Part shown: positions 5,641 through 12,854 of the stretch, in pieces
How the letters are laid out: each line of letters starts with the position of its first letter
Numbering within the stretch: the stretch's first letter is position 1
DNA from: Marinobacterium sp. xm-d-530
GTDB lineage: Bacteria; Pseudomonadota; Gammaproteobacteria; Pseudomonadales; Balneatricaceae
Direction: 5' to 3'
Length of the DNA stretch: 16,844 bases
Assembly (NCBI GenBank): GCA_949499045.1
Contig: CATEEE010000260.1
Location: 1 to 16,844, forward strand
Position numbers and translations under genes: made by a program
The notes under the pieces: model-generated
Database searches by the model: none
Told to the model about the DNA's origin: nothing
Seen by the model: the letters and a program-made list of their open reading frames with translations, nothing else

Positions 5641-5856
5641 ATGTCTTTAGAACGTATGGTTTTTGCCTTTGCTGGCTTAATGGTTTTGTTGAGCCTAGCG
5701 CTAGGCGTAACAGCTAGCCCACTGTTCGTCAGTGAGTACTGGCTATGGTTTACAGCGTTTGTGGGTGCGAACTTGTTCCAAACAGCCTTTACTGGGTTCT
5801 GCCCGTTGGCCATTATTCTGAAAAAACTGGGCGGTAAAGCGGGTACTGCGTTTTAA
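5641..5856 (+). CDS. DUF2892 small membrane protein (YgaP-tail-like)
   Basis: This 71-residue inner-membrane protein has two membrane segments (about residues 7-26 and 35-60) and the family signature T-G-F-C-P-L near residues 50-55, ending KKLGGKAGTAF. DUF2892 proteins resemble the membrane tail of E. coli YgaP, where a rhodanese domain is fused to this hairpin, and they are often found beside sulfurtransferases. Their exact job is unsettled; movement or transfer of reduced sulfur is a suggestion only. The ATG follows GAGAGGGA. It is a single gene with its own promoter, containing a palindrome, and its own terminator. Confidence 0.82.
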   Translation: MSLERMVFAFAGLMVLLSLALGVTASPLFVSEYWLWFTAFVGANLFQTAFTGFCPLAIILKKLGGKAGTAF

Positions 5857-5875
5857 GTTCAGCTCAGTTTTGAAG

Positions 5876-5900
5876 AAGCCGCTCTATTGAGCGGCTTTTT
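5876..5900 (+). terminator. Intrinsic terminator of the DUF2892 gene
   Basis: AAGCCGCTC-TATT-GAGCGGCTT followed by a T-run. It overlaps the last codons and stop of the convergent DMT transporter gene (stop at 5884-5886), so the hairpin encodes the end of that protein (KKAAQ). Confidence 0.85.
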
Positions 5901-6762
5901 TATTGCGCTCGAAACCGGCAATCAACGACCCGCCGACGATAGCTAGACAGGCCCAAGCCAGTGTCCAACTGGGTTCAGCTAAACCAAACAGAACTAGCAG
6001 TACGACCGAGATCAAAGGCGCTGAATAGGCTAATACCCCCAGCAGTTGAATGTTGCCGTGCTTAACACCGTAATCCCAGGTGAAAAAGGCAATGCCGACA
6101 GGTCCTAAGCCTAGACCAATCACCCCTATCCATTGAACGAGATTGGCCGGCATAACGGTCGTCTCCCAGGCAAAATGACAGAAGAGGGCCAAAACCGCGG
6201 TGGCACCACAAAACCAGCCAGCTGCATCGGTCGGTACATCAGCGGCCAAACGGCTGGTGACCGAAAAGGTAGACCAGATCAACGCGCAGGCTAGGGCGAT
6301 TAGATAACCTGAGGTGTATTGCGGTTCGAAGGTGTCACTGCCACCTCCAATCAACAACCAACAGCCCGCCAAGGCTGATAAAGCACCTATTAGGTGTGCC
6401 CATCTGAACCGATGACCAGGTAGTAAAGTTGAGAATAGAACAATCAGTAGCGGCCATAGATAGGCTAACAGACTGACTTGTACAGCTGGCGCTTTCGACA
6501 TCGCTAAAAAATAACAGAAGTGGTAACCAAAATAGCCGCTAACACCTAACAGCCAAACACGCTTTTTCTGCTTGGCGTAGCGGACACCCCAGTGACCCTC
6601 TTTACGCCATTTGGTTAGCATCAGGAGAAAGGCAATGGCGAAGGTCATCGACATTAATTGAAAGGGGGGGATCTGGTTGTCTGTTAAGCGAGTTAACAGC
6701 GCCAAGGCTCCCCAGAGCGCAATCGCCGAAAAGCCAATCAGTGTCGCATTACTTTTATTCAT
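5884..6762 (-). CDS. DMT/EamA-family exporter, YddG-like
   Basis: This 292-residue protein has about ten membrane segments in two EamA repeats, roughly residues 7-140 and 150-285. It resembles the aromatic amino acid exporter YddG: it opens with NATLIGFSAIALWGALALLTR and carries HFCYFLAMSKAPAVQVSLL then YLWPLLIVLFS, where YddG-type proteins have a similar N/Y-LWP motif. Export of an amino acid or related small metabolite is likely; the substrate cannot be read from the sequence. The start ATG (6762-6760) overlaps the end of the upstream Rossmann-domain gene by 8 bases, implying translational coupling. The 3' end overlaps the DUF2892 terminator. Confidence 0.85.
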   Translation of the reverse strand: MNKSNATLIGFSAIALWGALALLTRLTDNQIPPFQLMSMTFAIAFLLMLTKWRKEGHWGVRYAKQKKRVWLLGVSGYFGYHFCYFLAMSKAPAVQVSLLAYLWPLLIVLFSTLLPGHRFRWAHLIGALSALAGCWLLIGGGSDTFEPQYTSGYLIALACALIWSTFSVTSRLAADVPTDAAGWFCGATAVLALFCHFAWETTVMPANLVQWIGVIGLGLGPVGIAFFTWDYGVKHGNIQLLGVLAYSAPLISVVLLVLFGLAEPSWTLAWACLAIVGGSLIAGFERNKKAAQ

Positions 6763-7144
6763 AAGAGTCCAGAACTGAAGAGATTCTATTAAATTGTTCG
6801 TCTAAAGAGAGATTAGGGTCAATTGGGATAACGGGTATCTTAATTGAGTTGAGTTGTTTAATGGATTCGTTAGGAAGCAGCTCGGTACTTTGGTTAAATG
6901 TAATGATAGCTTGAGCAGAGTGGCGTTGAGCAAGCGCTTCAATTTCACTTGGGTATCGAAGAGGCGCTCCAAGCATCTCGGTTTTATGGTTCCATGGCTC
7001 ATCGTCGATGAAGGCTATGATGTTAGCTCCGTTCTCAATAAGCCTTCTGGCGAGTTGGTGCTCTACAAAGTCGATGCCAATGATAATAAAACGATAGCTA
7101 CGCCATTTTGAACTGCGAAAAGGATTCAGGATTTTGTAGAGCAC
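6755..7144 (-). CDS. Small Rossmann-fold (CoA-binding/FlaA1-N-like) protein
   Basis: This 129-residue protein has one recognisable segment at about residues 17-75: a beta strand YRFIIIGIDFVEHQLARRL, then IIAFIDDEPWNHKTEMLGAPL. This matches the nucleotide-binding fold at the front of polysaccharide-type sugar dehydratases (FlaA1/WbpM group), where 'G(x)FIDD...G.P(V/L)' is typical. The catalytic dehydratase part is absent, and the rest (IPVIPIDPNLSLDEQF) looks like a short helical cap. A redox-sensing or nucleotide-binding role is possible, but none is established for such isolated domains. The start is a GTG at 7144 with a poor SD, so the N-terminus is uncertain. It overlaps the DMT exporter gene by 8 bases. 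Confidence 0.6.
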   Translation of the reverse strand: MLYKILNPFRSSKWRSYRFIIIGIDFVEHQLARRLIENGANIIAFIDDEPWNHKTEMLGAPLRYPSEIEALAQRHSAQAIITFNQSTELLPNESIKQLNSIKIPVIPIDPNLSLDEQFNRISSVLDSYE

Positions 7145-7246
7145 TTAGCTTATCTTTTTACTTGTTGTCATGTTGGCGAAAGATCACAATAGTTGACCCA
7201 ACTGTAATGCTATTCTTACTTATTCCGTCTCATAAGGAAACCTCTG

Positions 7247-7975
7247 TTGCTTGTTCGTAATAAGCTATTTTGGCAAGGCGCTAGACGTGGCTTTATCTCG
7301 TCGCTCCCTTTCTACATCGTAATGGTTCCATTTGGAACGCTATTCGGGCTGTTAGCCACCGAAGCAGGTCTGAATGTGCTTCAAGTAATGGGGTTCAGCT
7401 TTGCAGTGTTAGCCGGTGCAGCGCAAATCACAGCCGTGACACTGATGGAGGAGAATGCTCCAACCTTCATCATATTGGCGACATCGCTGGCCGTAAACTT
7501 GAGGATGGGAATGTACTCGGCTGCTTTGGTGCCTCTGATTGGAAAAGCCAAACTCTGGCAGCGAGCCTTAGCAAGTTACTGGATTTTTGATCAGTCTTAC
7601 GCTGTGACGGCTCTGGAGCACAACAAAAACCCTAATCTTTCGTTAGATGAGCGATTAGGTGTTTTTTTTGGAGTCGCTATTCCGGTCTCCTCTTTATGGT
7701 ATTTAGGTACCTATCTCGGTGCGGTGGTGGGTAATCAAATTCCAGCCGAGTTGGGACTAGAATTTGCGGTACCCGTCACCTTCTTAGCCCTTGTTGCTCC
7801 ACTGTTACGAAGTATTCCACATCTGCTTGCAGCGTTTACATCGGTGGTATTTACCCTTCTATTTGCCGATTTTCCATTCAGTTCAGGACTGTTGGTTGCT
7901 GGCGTCATGGCGTTGGCGGTGGGCTATTTTTCTGAAGTTTGGTTGGAAAAGTTCGAGTCTAAGGGGGGCGTATGA
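7247..7975 (+). CDS. azlC: AzlC family branched-chain amino acid exporter subunit
   Basis: This is the large subunit of a two-component exporter (AzlCD/YgaZH type) that removes branched-chain amino acids or analogues from the cytoplasm. The 242-residue protein is the usual length and has family motifs: RGFISSLPFYIVMVPFGTLFG near the start, FAGAAQ-like VLAGAAQITAVTL near residues 56-68, NLRMGMYSAAL near 84-94 and WIFDQSYAVT at about 112-121. The start is a TTG at 7247, nine bases after AAGGA. No in-frame ATG lies near it. Its stop overlaps the start of azlD by 4 bases (ATGA). A short inverted repeat (AGTTG-ACC-CAACT) lies upstream at about 7192-7204. Confidence 0.88.
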   Translation: MLVRNKLFWQGARRGFISSLPFYIVMVPFGTLFGLLATEAGLNVLQVMGFSFAVLAGAAQITAVTLMEENAPTFIILATSLAVNLRMGMYSAALVPLIGKAKLWQRALASYWIFDQSYAVTALEHNKNPNLSLDERLGVFFGVAIPVSSLWYLGTYLGAVVGNQIPAELGLEFAVPVTFLALVAPLLRSIPHLLAAFTSVVFTLLFADFPFSSGLLVAGVMALAVGYFSEVWLEKFESKGGV

Positions 7976-8292
7976 TTCACTCTGATCTGTACGTTTGGAT
8001 GATTATTGCAGGCTTAAGTTTGGGTAGCTTTGCGATTCGCTTCTCTTTCTTAGGGTTAATTGGCGATCGTCAGCTCCCTAAACCTGTTGAGCGCGCGTTG
8101 GGATACACCTCAGTGGCCATTCTGCCGGGCATAGCGATGCCTATGGTGTTAAGTAGCAGCACCGGTGAGTTAGAGCCTGTTAGATTAATAGCAGCGTTCT
8201 TAACCCTGTTAGTGGGTGCTTGGACGCGTAGCCTTCTCTATGCACTTTTAGCAGGGATATTCAGCTACGCTATTCTGATGGCAATTCTTTAG
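7972..8292 (+). CDS. azlD: AzlD family exporter small subunit
   Basis: This 106-residue membrane protein has four predicted segments (about residues 6-26, 43-62, 69-84 and 86-104) and the family pattern FAIRFSFLGLIGDRQLPKPVERALGYTSVAILPGI. It pairs with AzlC to form the export complex. ATG at 7972 sits in an ATGA overlap with azlC and behind the SD AAGGGGGG within its end, so translation is coupled. Its last 23 bases overlap the 3' end of the convergent diguanylate cyclase gene, and no terminator lies between. Confidence 0.88.
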   Translation: MIHSDLYVWMIIAGLSLGSFAIRFSFLGLIGDRQLPKPVERALGYTSVAILPGIAMPMVLSSSTGELEPVRLIAAFLTLLVGAWTRSLLYALLAGIFSYAILMAIL

Positions 8293-9997
8293 AGCAGACG
8301 CTTAATTGGTTTCTGCCTCTATCTTTCGATTGATACAGCGCTTTGTCTGCCTGATTTAAGATCTCTTCGCCACTCATGAATTCTGTATCGGGAGTCCAGG
8401 TGCAGCAACCAATACTGACTGTGACATATCCCAGGGGAGATGCGCGATGCGGGATGTTTTTCGATTCAATCTCTTTACGTAATTTTTCGGCAAGCGCATG
8501 TGCCGCTGGCGCAGGTGTGTCGAATAGAAGTGCAACAAACTCCTCGCCACCGTATCGAGCGACGGTATCAGTAGATCGATGAAATACATGACTCATCGCC
8601 TGGGTAACACGTTGAATACAGGTATCACCTGCCTGGTGACCATAGGTGTCGTTATAAGCTTTAAAAAAGTCGATATCCAAAATGATGACAGATAGCGGCA
8701 GAGCACTGCGTCGAGCACGATTGAAATTCTCGACTAAGCTTGCATCGAGGAAGCGCCGGTTATAGATCTGCGTAAGTCCATCTTTTACCGATAGATCTTT
8801 TAATCGGCGATTGGCCTTTTCAAGCTCTTTGGTTCGTTGTTTTACCTTCTCATCAAGTTGCGCACTGAGCTCTTGGTATTTATCAAGCAATATCTGTGTA
8901 TTTTCATTAGCTTCTCTGAAAGCTTCTGCAGAAATAGCCAGTGCCGCTATCTCATCTTTAGAGTGGTAAGTAGGAATATGTACATTTCGTTCTCCGTTGG
9001 AGAGGCGATTGAAGATCTCCCTTAGCTTGGTAATGGGCATCTTTATGCTTCTGCCAACGATCATGCTGATCACGATTGTCATCAATATAAATAGAATACT
9101 CAGTGCAATCAGCTGCTGTGATAATGAACTGACCATACTCGAGGATTGATTTTGAGTGCTGTCCAGAGCCTGCCTAAACTCTTGCGTCAGTTTTTCTGAA
9201 AGATATTTGATCTCGTAACTCTCAGCTGCCATGACGACATTAATCAGAAAGAGATAGTTTCGGGTGGTTTGAACACCCTCATTGAATGTCGAGTAGCCAC
9301 GCGCCAATGAATCACGGATGATATCTAAACGGGTTATTTGAGGGGGATAGCTCTCTAGGAAATAGAGATCTTCTACTAACCCCATCACGTGTTGGTAGTT
9401 CATATCAACTAGCTTTAGTTGGTCTGGGTTGAGCGACTCAAAATATTGCCCCATGTGCTTTTCGATGATTAACAGATCTCGCCATATATTGTTGCTAATC
9501 GCCAGAGAGCCGGCTGATATGGTCTCTTTTTGATACTCCTCGATTAACGCGCCCCAACTATTCGTGATGCCGGGGAGCGTTGTTTTAACGATCTGTTCTC
9601 GTCGCGCCCGCTGTGTTTTAGCGGTTTTGAAAGCATCTATAAAAGTATGAAGATGCTTGTCTACTCGTTTAATAATTGGTTCTGATGTCTGGCTATTTAA
9701 TGAGGATAGAGTAGATAACTCATAGAGTGCAGAACGATATCCACTCTCAACAGAATTAGCGGCTTGAATTTGACCCACTCTTAAAAAGGTTTCAGCCTGG
9801 TTTTGCATCTCTGCGGAATAGAAGCCTAGTTTAGTTGCGTGTTTTAAATTGCTTGAAATGTCACTTTGATTATTGAATTGCTTGTTAAGGGTGCCGAGCC
9901 CTATGAAGGCAATAATCCCCAGTGCAAGAGTAATCAGCCCCATTAAAAGGTAGCCAGTGTAAATTCGAGTGGTGAAAGGAACTCTTTGGGCCGGCAT
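8270..9997 (-). CDS. Membrane-bound diguanylate cyclase with periplasmic sensor and HAMP
   Basis: This 575-residue protein should make c-di-GMP from two GTP. In order: membrane segment 11-34; a periplasmic, largely helical region about 35-295, the size of a double four-helix-bundle sensor; membrane segment 296-316; HAMP about 317-370; a coiled-coil linker to about 400; and a GGDEF domain from 401. The catalytic site is intact: DGLTQIYNRR 406-415, DIDFFK with D441/D443, and GGEEF 483-487. R474-S-T-D477, five residues before it, is the inhibitory I-site, so product feedback is expected. The ATG at 9997 follows AGGGGAT and lies 9 bases after the solute-binding protein stop, so the two form an operon. 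Ligand sensing through that partner is inferred. Confidence 0.92.
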   Translation of the reverse strand: MPAQRVPFTTRIYTGYLLMGLITLALGIIAFIGLGTLNKQFNNQSDISSNLKHATKLGFYSAEMQNQAETFLRVGQIQAANSVESGYRSALYELSTLSSLNSQTSEPIIKRVDKHLHTFIDAFKTAKTQRARREQIVKTTLPGITNSWGALIEEYQKETISAGSLAISNNIWRDLLIIEKHMGQYFESLNPDQLKLVDMNYQHVMGLVEDLYFLESYPPQITRLDIIRDSLARGYSTFNEGVQTTRNYLFLINVVMAAESYEIKYLSEKLTQEFRQALDSTQNQSSSMVSSLSQQLIALSILFILMTIVISMIVGRSIKMPITKLREIFNRLSNGERNVHIPTYHSKDEIAALAISAEAFREANENTQILLDKYQELSAQLDEKVKQRTKELEKANRRLKDLSVKDGLTQIYNRRFLDASLVENFNRARRSALPLSVIILDIDFFKAYNDTYGHQAGDTCIQRVTQAMSHVFHRSTDTVARYGGEEFVALLFDTPAPAAHALAEKLRKEIESKNIPHRASPLGYVTVSIGCCTWTPDTEFMSGEEILNQADKALYQSKDRGRNQLSVCSKELPSE

Positions 9998-10006
9998 TCT
10001 GATCCC

Positions 10007-11266
10007 CTAACTCAGCACAAACTCTTTCCATTTGGGCAGTGTGTAGTCATAGGTGTCCATGACACTGTTCCAAACGGCAACATTACTGAAGCGCTGTTCG
10101 TAGGATCCGCCGGTTCTTATAGAACCTTCGGCTACCGATATCGAGCCATCAGTCCCTTTTAATGGCATCGCGGCTGGCTTGCCAGCATACCAATAATCCC
10201 ATTCTTCGGAGCGCATATACTGTCTAGAGCGTTCTGGATTGGAGATGTAATACCCCTGTTTTGCAATAAAGGCGCCGGGGTAACCTGATAACCACCAATT
10301 CATGAATTGGTAAGCAGCATCTTCACGCTCACTGTTTATCTGGCTGGATAGACACATGACTCCATGCCAAGCTCGATAACCCTCTTTGGGCGCAGCGTAA
10401 ACACATGGGATGCCGTGACCCTGCAATGCTGAAGCGCCAGGGCTGAACATACTCTCAATGATGACTTCATTGTTTGCCATCAACTCAACGGAGTGTGGAA
10501 CGGATGACCAAACTCCCCTGAAATGACCACGCTTTTTGTAGTCAATGGCGATTTCAAATAGCTGGTCGATCTCACTGATACTCATGTTACCGATGTCGTT
10601 AAAGGTCATGAGTCCTTGGGCTTGAGCGGCAAGGGCTAAATCAAATATACCAATTGTGGGTTCATTCACGATTGCGACCTTGCCAGAATAATTTTCGTTT
10701 AAAAGCCATCCCCAACTCTCTGTGATGTAGGGTTCGCCGACATCAATATAGCGCGAGTCATACCCAAAGGAGTCGGTGTTGTGTACATAGGGGAGGAAAC
10801 TAACGTTTTGGCTAGGCTTACTGCCTAAGGTTTTATCCTGCTGCACATAAAGAATTCGGTGAGGGGCATCGCCTCGGCCGATTTTGGCACCTTCTGAGAT
10901 TTGGCCTGTTTTAGAGAGGTTGTTTATCTCATTCCAGTACTGAATTCGTTGTGTATCGATTGATTGGATCGCACCGGCATTCCATAGAACTCTGATGGAG
11001 TTTGACCATTGTTCATAGAGATCAAAAGAGGAGGGGTTGGTTGTCGCACGCATCAATACTTCAGCACTACCGCCTGGGTAGAACTGAATATTAATCCCGA
11101 GTTCTTTCTCGGCACGCACGCGCAACTCTTCCTGCAGTGTCACGTGAGTTCCCATGACACGAATAGTTGGGCGAGTATTCTCTGCTTTTAAAATTGCAGG
11201 GAACCCCCCCAATGCTGTTGGGAGTGCAATGCCCGCAACGTTTTTGATAAATTGCCTGCGTCGCAA
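10007..11266 (-). CDS. Tat-exported PotD-type solute-binding protein, sensor partner candidate
   Basis: This 419-residue protein looks like a family 1/PotD-type periplasmic binding protein. A twin-arginine signal opens it (RRRQFIK at residues 2-8, then a hydrophobic stretch and cleavage near LKAEN). The mature part begins with a first strand TIRVMGTHVTL and has FDLYEQWSN, YVHNTDSFGYD, WGWLLNENYSGKVAIVNEP and AYQFMNWWLSGYPGAF, all in the order usual for these two-lobed proteins. Such proteins normally feed an ABC transporter, but no permease or ATPase lies nearby. The next gene, 9 bases on, is a diguanylate cyclase. A polyamine or other small cation/carboxylate is a guess for the ligand. The start ATG follows CAGGAGTTATAAATTG-type sequence with a fair SD (AGGAG). 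Confidence 0.85.
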   Translation of the reverse strand: MRRRQFIKNVAGIALPTALGGFPAILKAENTRPTIRVMGTHVTLQEELRVRAEKELGINIQFYPGGSAEVLMRATTNPSSFDLYEQWSNSIRVLWNAGAIQSIDTQRIQYWNEINNLSKTGQISEGAKIGRGDAPHRILYVQQDKTLGSKPSQNVSFLPYVHNTDSFGYDSRYIDVGEPYITESWGWLLNENYSGKVAIVNEPTIGIFDLALAAQAQGLMTFNDIGNMSISEIDQLFEIAIDYKKRGHFRGVWSSVPHSVELMANNEVIIESMFSPGASALQGHGIPCVYAAPKEGYRAWHGVMCLSSQINSEREDAAYQFMNWWLSGYPGAFIAKQGYYISNPERSRQYMRSEEWDYWYAGKPAAMPLKGTDGSISVAEGSIRTGGSYEQRFSNVAVWNSVMDTYDYTLPKWKEFVLS

Positions 11267-11434
11267 TTTATAACTCCTGAATTCAGTAACTTGTTTCTAT
11301 CTCTTTCAATATAGACCTATTTTTTGAAAGTGGTATTAAATAGGGCTAAAAAATATACAGGTAAAGGCTGAGTATTTTTCAGCATTCGGCGCTATAAAAA
11401 GCTACGTGATTGAGAATTTATGAGCTATGGTTCG

Positions 11435-11449
11435 CTCCATTAAATGGAG
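11435..11449 (+). promoter_or_regulatory. Hairpin over the ribosome-binding site of the ATP-grasp gene
   Basis: CTCCAT-TAA-ATGGAG is a perfect inverted repeat whose right arm contains the GGAG that serves the ATG at 11456. Pairing in the mRNA would hide the SD. The stem is only six base pairs with a three-base loop, so it may be weak. Confidence 0.35.
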
Positions 11450-11455
11450 AAGAAT

Positions 11456-12829
11456 ATGGATAAACTGATTGTTGGTTCTGAGGAGTGGTGTGGCCTTCCT
11501 CTATTGGGCCTACCCGCTGTTAAAGCTCGCGTCGATTCGGGTGCAAAAACCTCATCACTGCATGCGTTTAACATTCGAAAATTCACACGTAATCGCGACA
11601 CATGGGTCTCATTTGAGATTCACCCTTTGCAGAAAAATGATGAGCTGGTTGTTCGTTGTGAGGCGCTAGTTGTTGATCGTCGTACCGTCAAGTCATCAAG
11701 CGGAACTGCAGAGCGGCGTTACGTTGTAAAAACCAATATTACCTTGGCAGACCAGACGTTTGAGGCTGAGTTAACACTTACTAACCGTGACTCCATGGGT
11801 TACAGAATGTTGCTCGGTCGTGAAGCGATGTCAGGTCGCATGATTGTTGATCCTGAAGGCAGTTGCTTGCAGGGTGAGCGGACCATTACCGAATGCAATC
11901 AGATGTACGGTGTAAACCCAACGGCCCGCACTGCTTTGAAAATTGGTGTGTTGGCCAGCAATCCAGATTTGTACTCAAACCGTCGTTTGGTCGAGGCAGG
12001 TGAAGCGCGTGGGCATGAGATGGTTTTTTTGAACATCAAGCAGTGTTACATGAAGATGGATGCTGATAATCCCGAGGTTCACTACCGAGGTGGCGCCATC
12101 CTCAATGACTTTGATGCCATTATTCCTAGAATTAGACCATCAATGACCTTCTACGGCTGTGCACTGGCGCGTCACTTTGAGAGTCTTGGGGTCTATGTAC
12201 AAAATACGGCCGAAGCGATCACGAGTTCTCGTGATAAGCTCTTTTCTCTGCAGCTATTACAAAAATCGGGTTTGGATATTCCTACAACGGGTTTTGCAAA
12301 TTCGCCAATGGATACCAATGATCTTATCGAGATGGTCGGCGGTGCACCATTGATCGTAAAGCTTCTTGAGGGCTCACAAGGTCGCGGTGTCGTGTTGGCT
12401 GAAACGGGCAAGGCAGCGGAGTCGGTTATCAACGCATTCAAAGCGCTGCGAGCTAACCTGTTGGTTCAGGAGTTTGTTAAAGAGGCGGATGGAAAGGACC
12501 TTCGCTGTTTTGTCATTGACGGCAAAGTGGTTGCATCCATCATGCGTACGGCGGCACCGGGTGAATTCCGAGCCAATATTCATCAAGGCGGTTCTGCCTC
12601 TTCGGTTCGCATTTCGGCTGAGGAACGTAAGCTAGCAATCAAAGCGGCTAAAACCTTGGGCCTAAAGGTAGCGGGTGTTGATATCATCCGTTCACGTAAA
12701 GGACCTTTGCTATTGGAAGTTAACTCATCCCCAGGTTTAGAGGGTATCGAAGGCGCTTCCGGTAAGGATGTTGCGGGGGCTATGATTACCGCAATCGAGA
12801 AACGTTTTGCACGACGTTTAAAAGGGTAA
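11456..12829 (+). CDS. Retropepsin-like / RimK ATP-grasp fusion (alpha-L-glutamate ligase family)
   Basis: This is a 457-residue two-domain protein. Residues about 3-140 form the retropepsin-like domain long annotated as 'ATP-dependent zinc protease', with the aspartic-protease-type triad V-D27-S-G-A and LLGREAM at 119-125. From about 161 (LKIGVLASNPDLYSNRRLVEA) to 450 it is a RimK-type ATP-grasp ligase: nucleotide-binding KLLEGSQGRGV 302-312, KDLRCFVIDG 347-356, and metal-binding EVNSSPGLEGIEG 421-433. RimK adds glutamates to ribosomal protein S6, and related ligases act on other peptides; the substrate here is unknown. I start at the ATG at 11456 because GGAGAAG lies just before it; an ATG at 11444 overlaps that SD. 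The GH3 gene follows after 25 bases. Confidence 0.85.
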   Translation: MDKLIVGSEEWCGLPLLGLPAVKARVDSGAKTSSLHAFNIRKFTRNRDTWVSFEIHPLQKNDELVVRCEALVVDRRTVKSSSGTAERRYVVKTNITLADQTFEAELTLTNRDSMGYRMLLGREAMSGRMIVDPEGSCLQGERTITECNQMYGVNPTARTALKIGVLASNPDLYSNRRLVEAGEARGHEMVFLNIKQCYMKMDADNPEVHYRGGAILNDFDAIIPRIRPSMTFYGCALARHFESLGVYVQNTAEAITSSRDKLFSLQLLQKSGLDIPTTGFANSPMDTNDLIEMVGGAPLIVKLLEGSQGRGVVLAETGKAAESVINAFKALRANLLVQEFVKEADGKDLRCFVIDGKVVASIMRTAAPGEFRANIHQGGSASSVRISAEERKLAIKAAKTLGLKVAGVDIIRSRKGPLLLEVNSSPGLEGIEGASGKDVAGAMITAIEKRFARRLKG

Positions 12830-12854
12830 TTCGAATAGAAATTAAGGAGAGGTG

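Noticed and set aside
11388..11400. TATAAA near 11392 as the -10 of the ATP-grasp gene promoter
   Set aside because: No acceptable -35 at 16-18 bases upstream. The GCTGA...TCAGC inverted repeat just before it lacks a T-run, so neither promoter nor terminator is supported.
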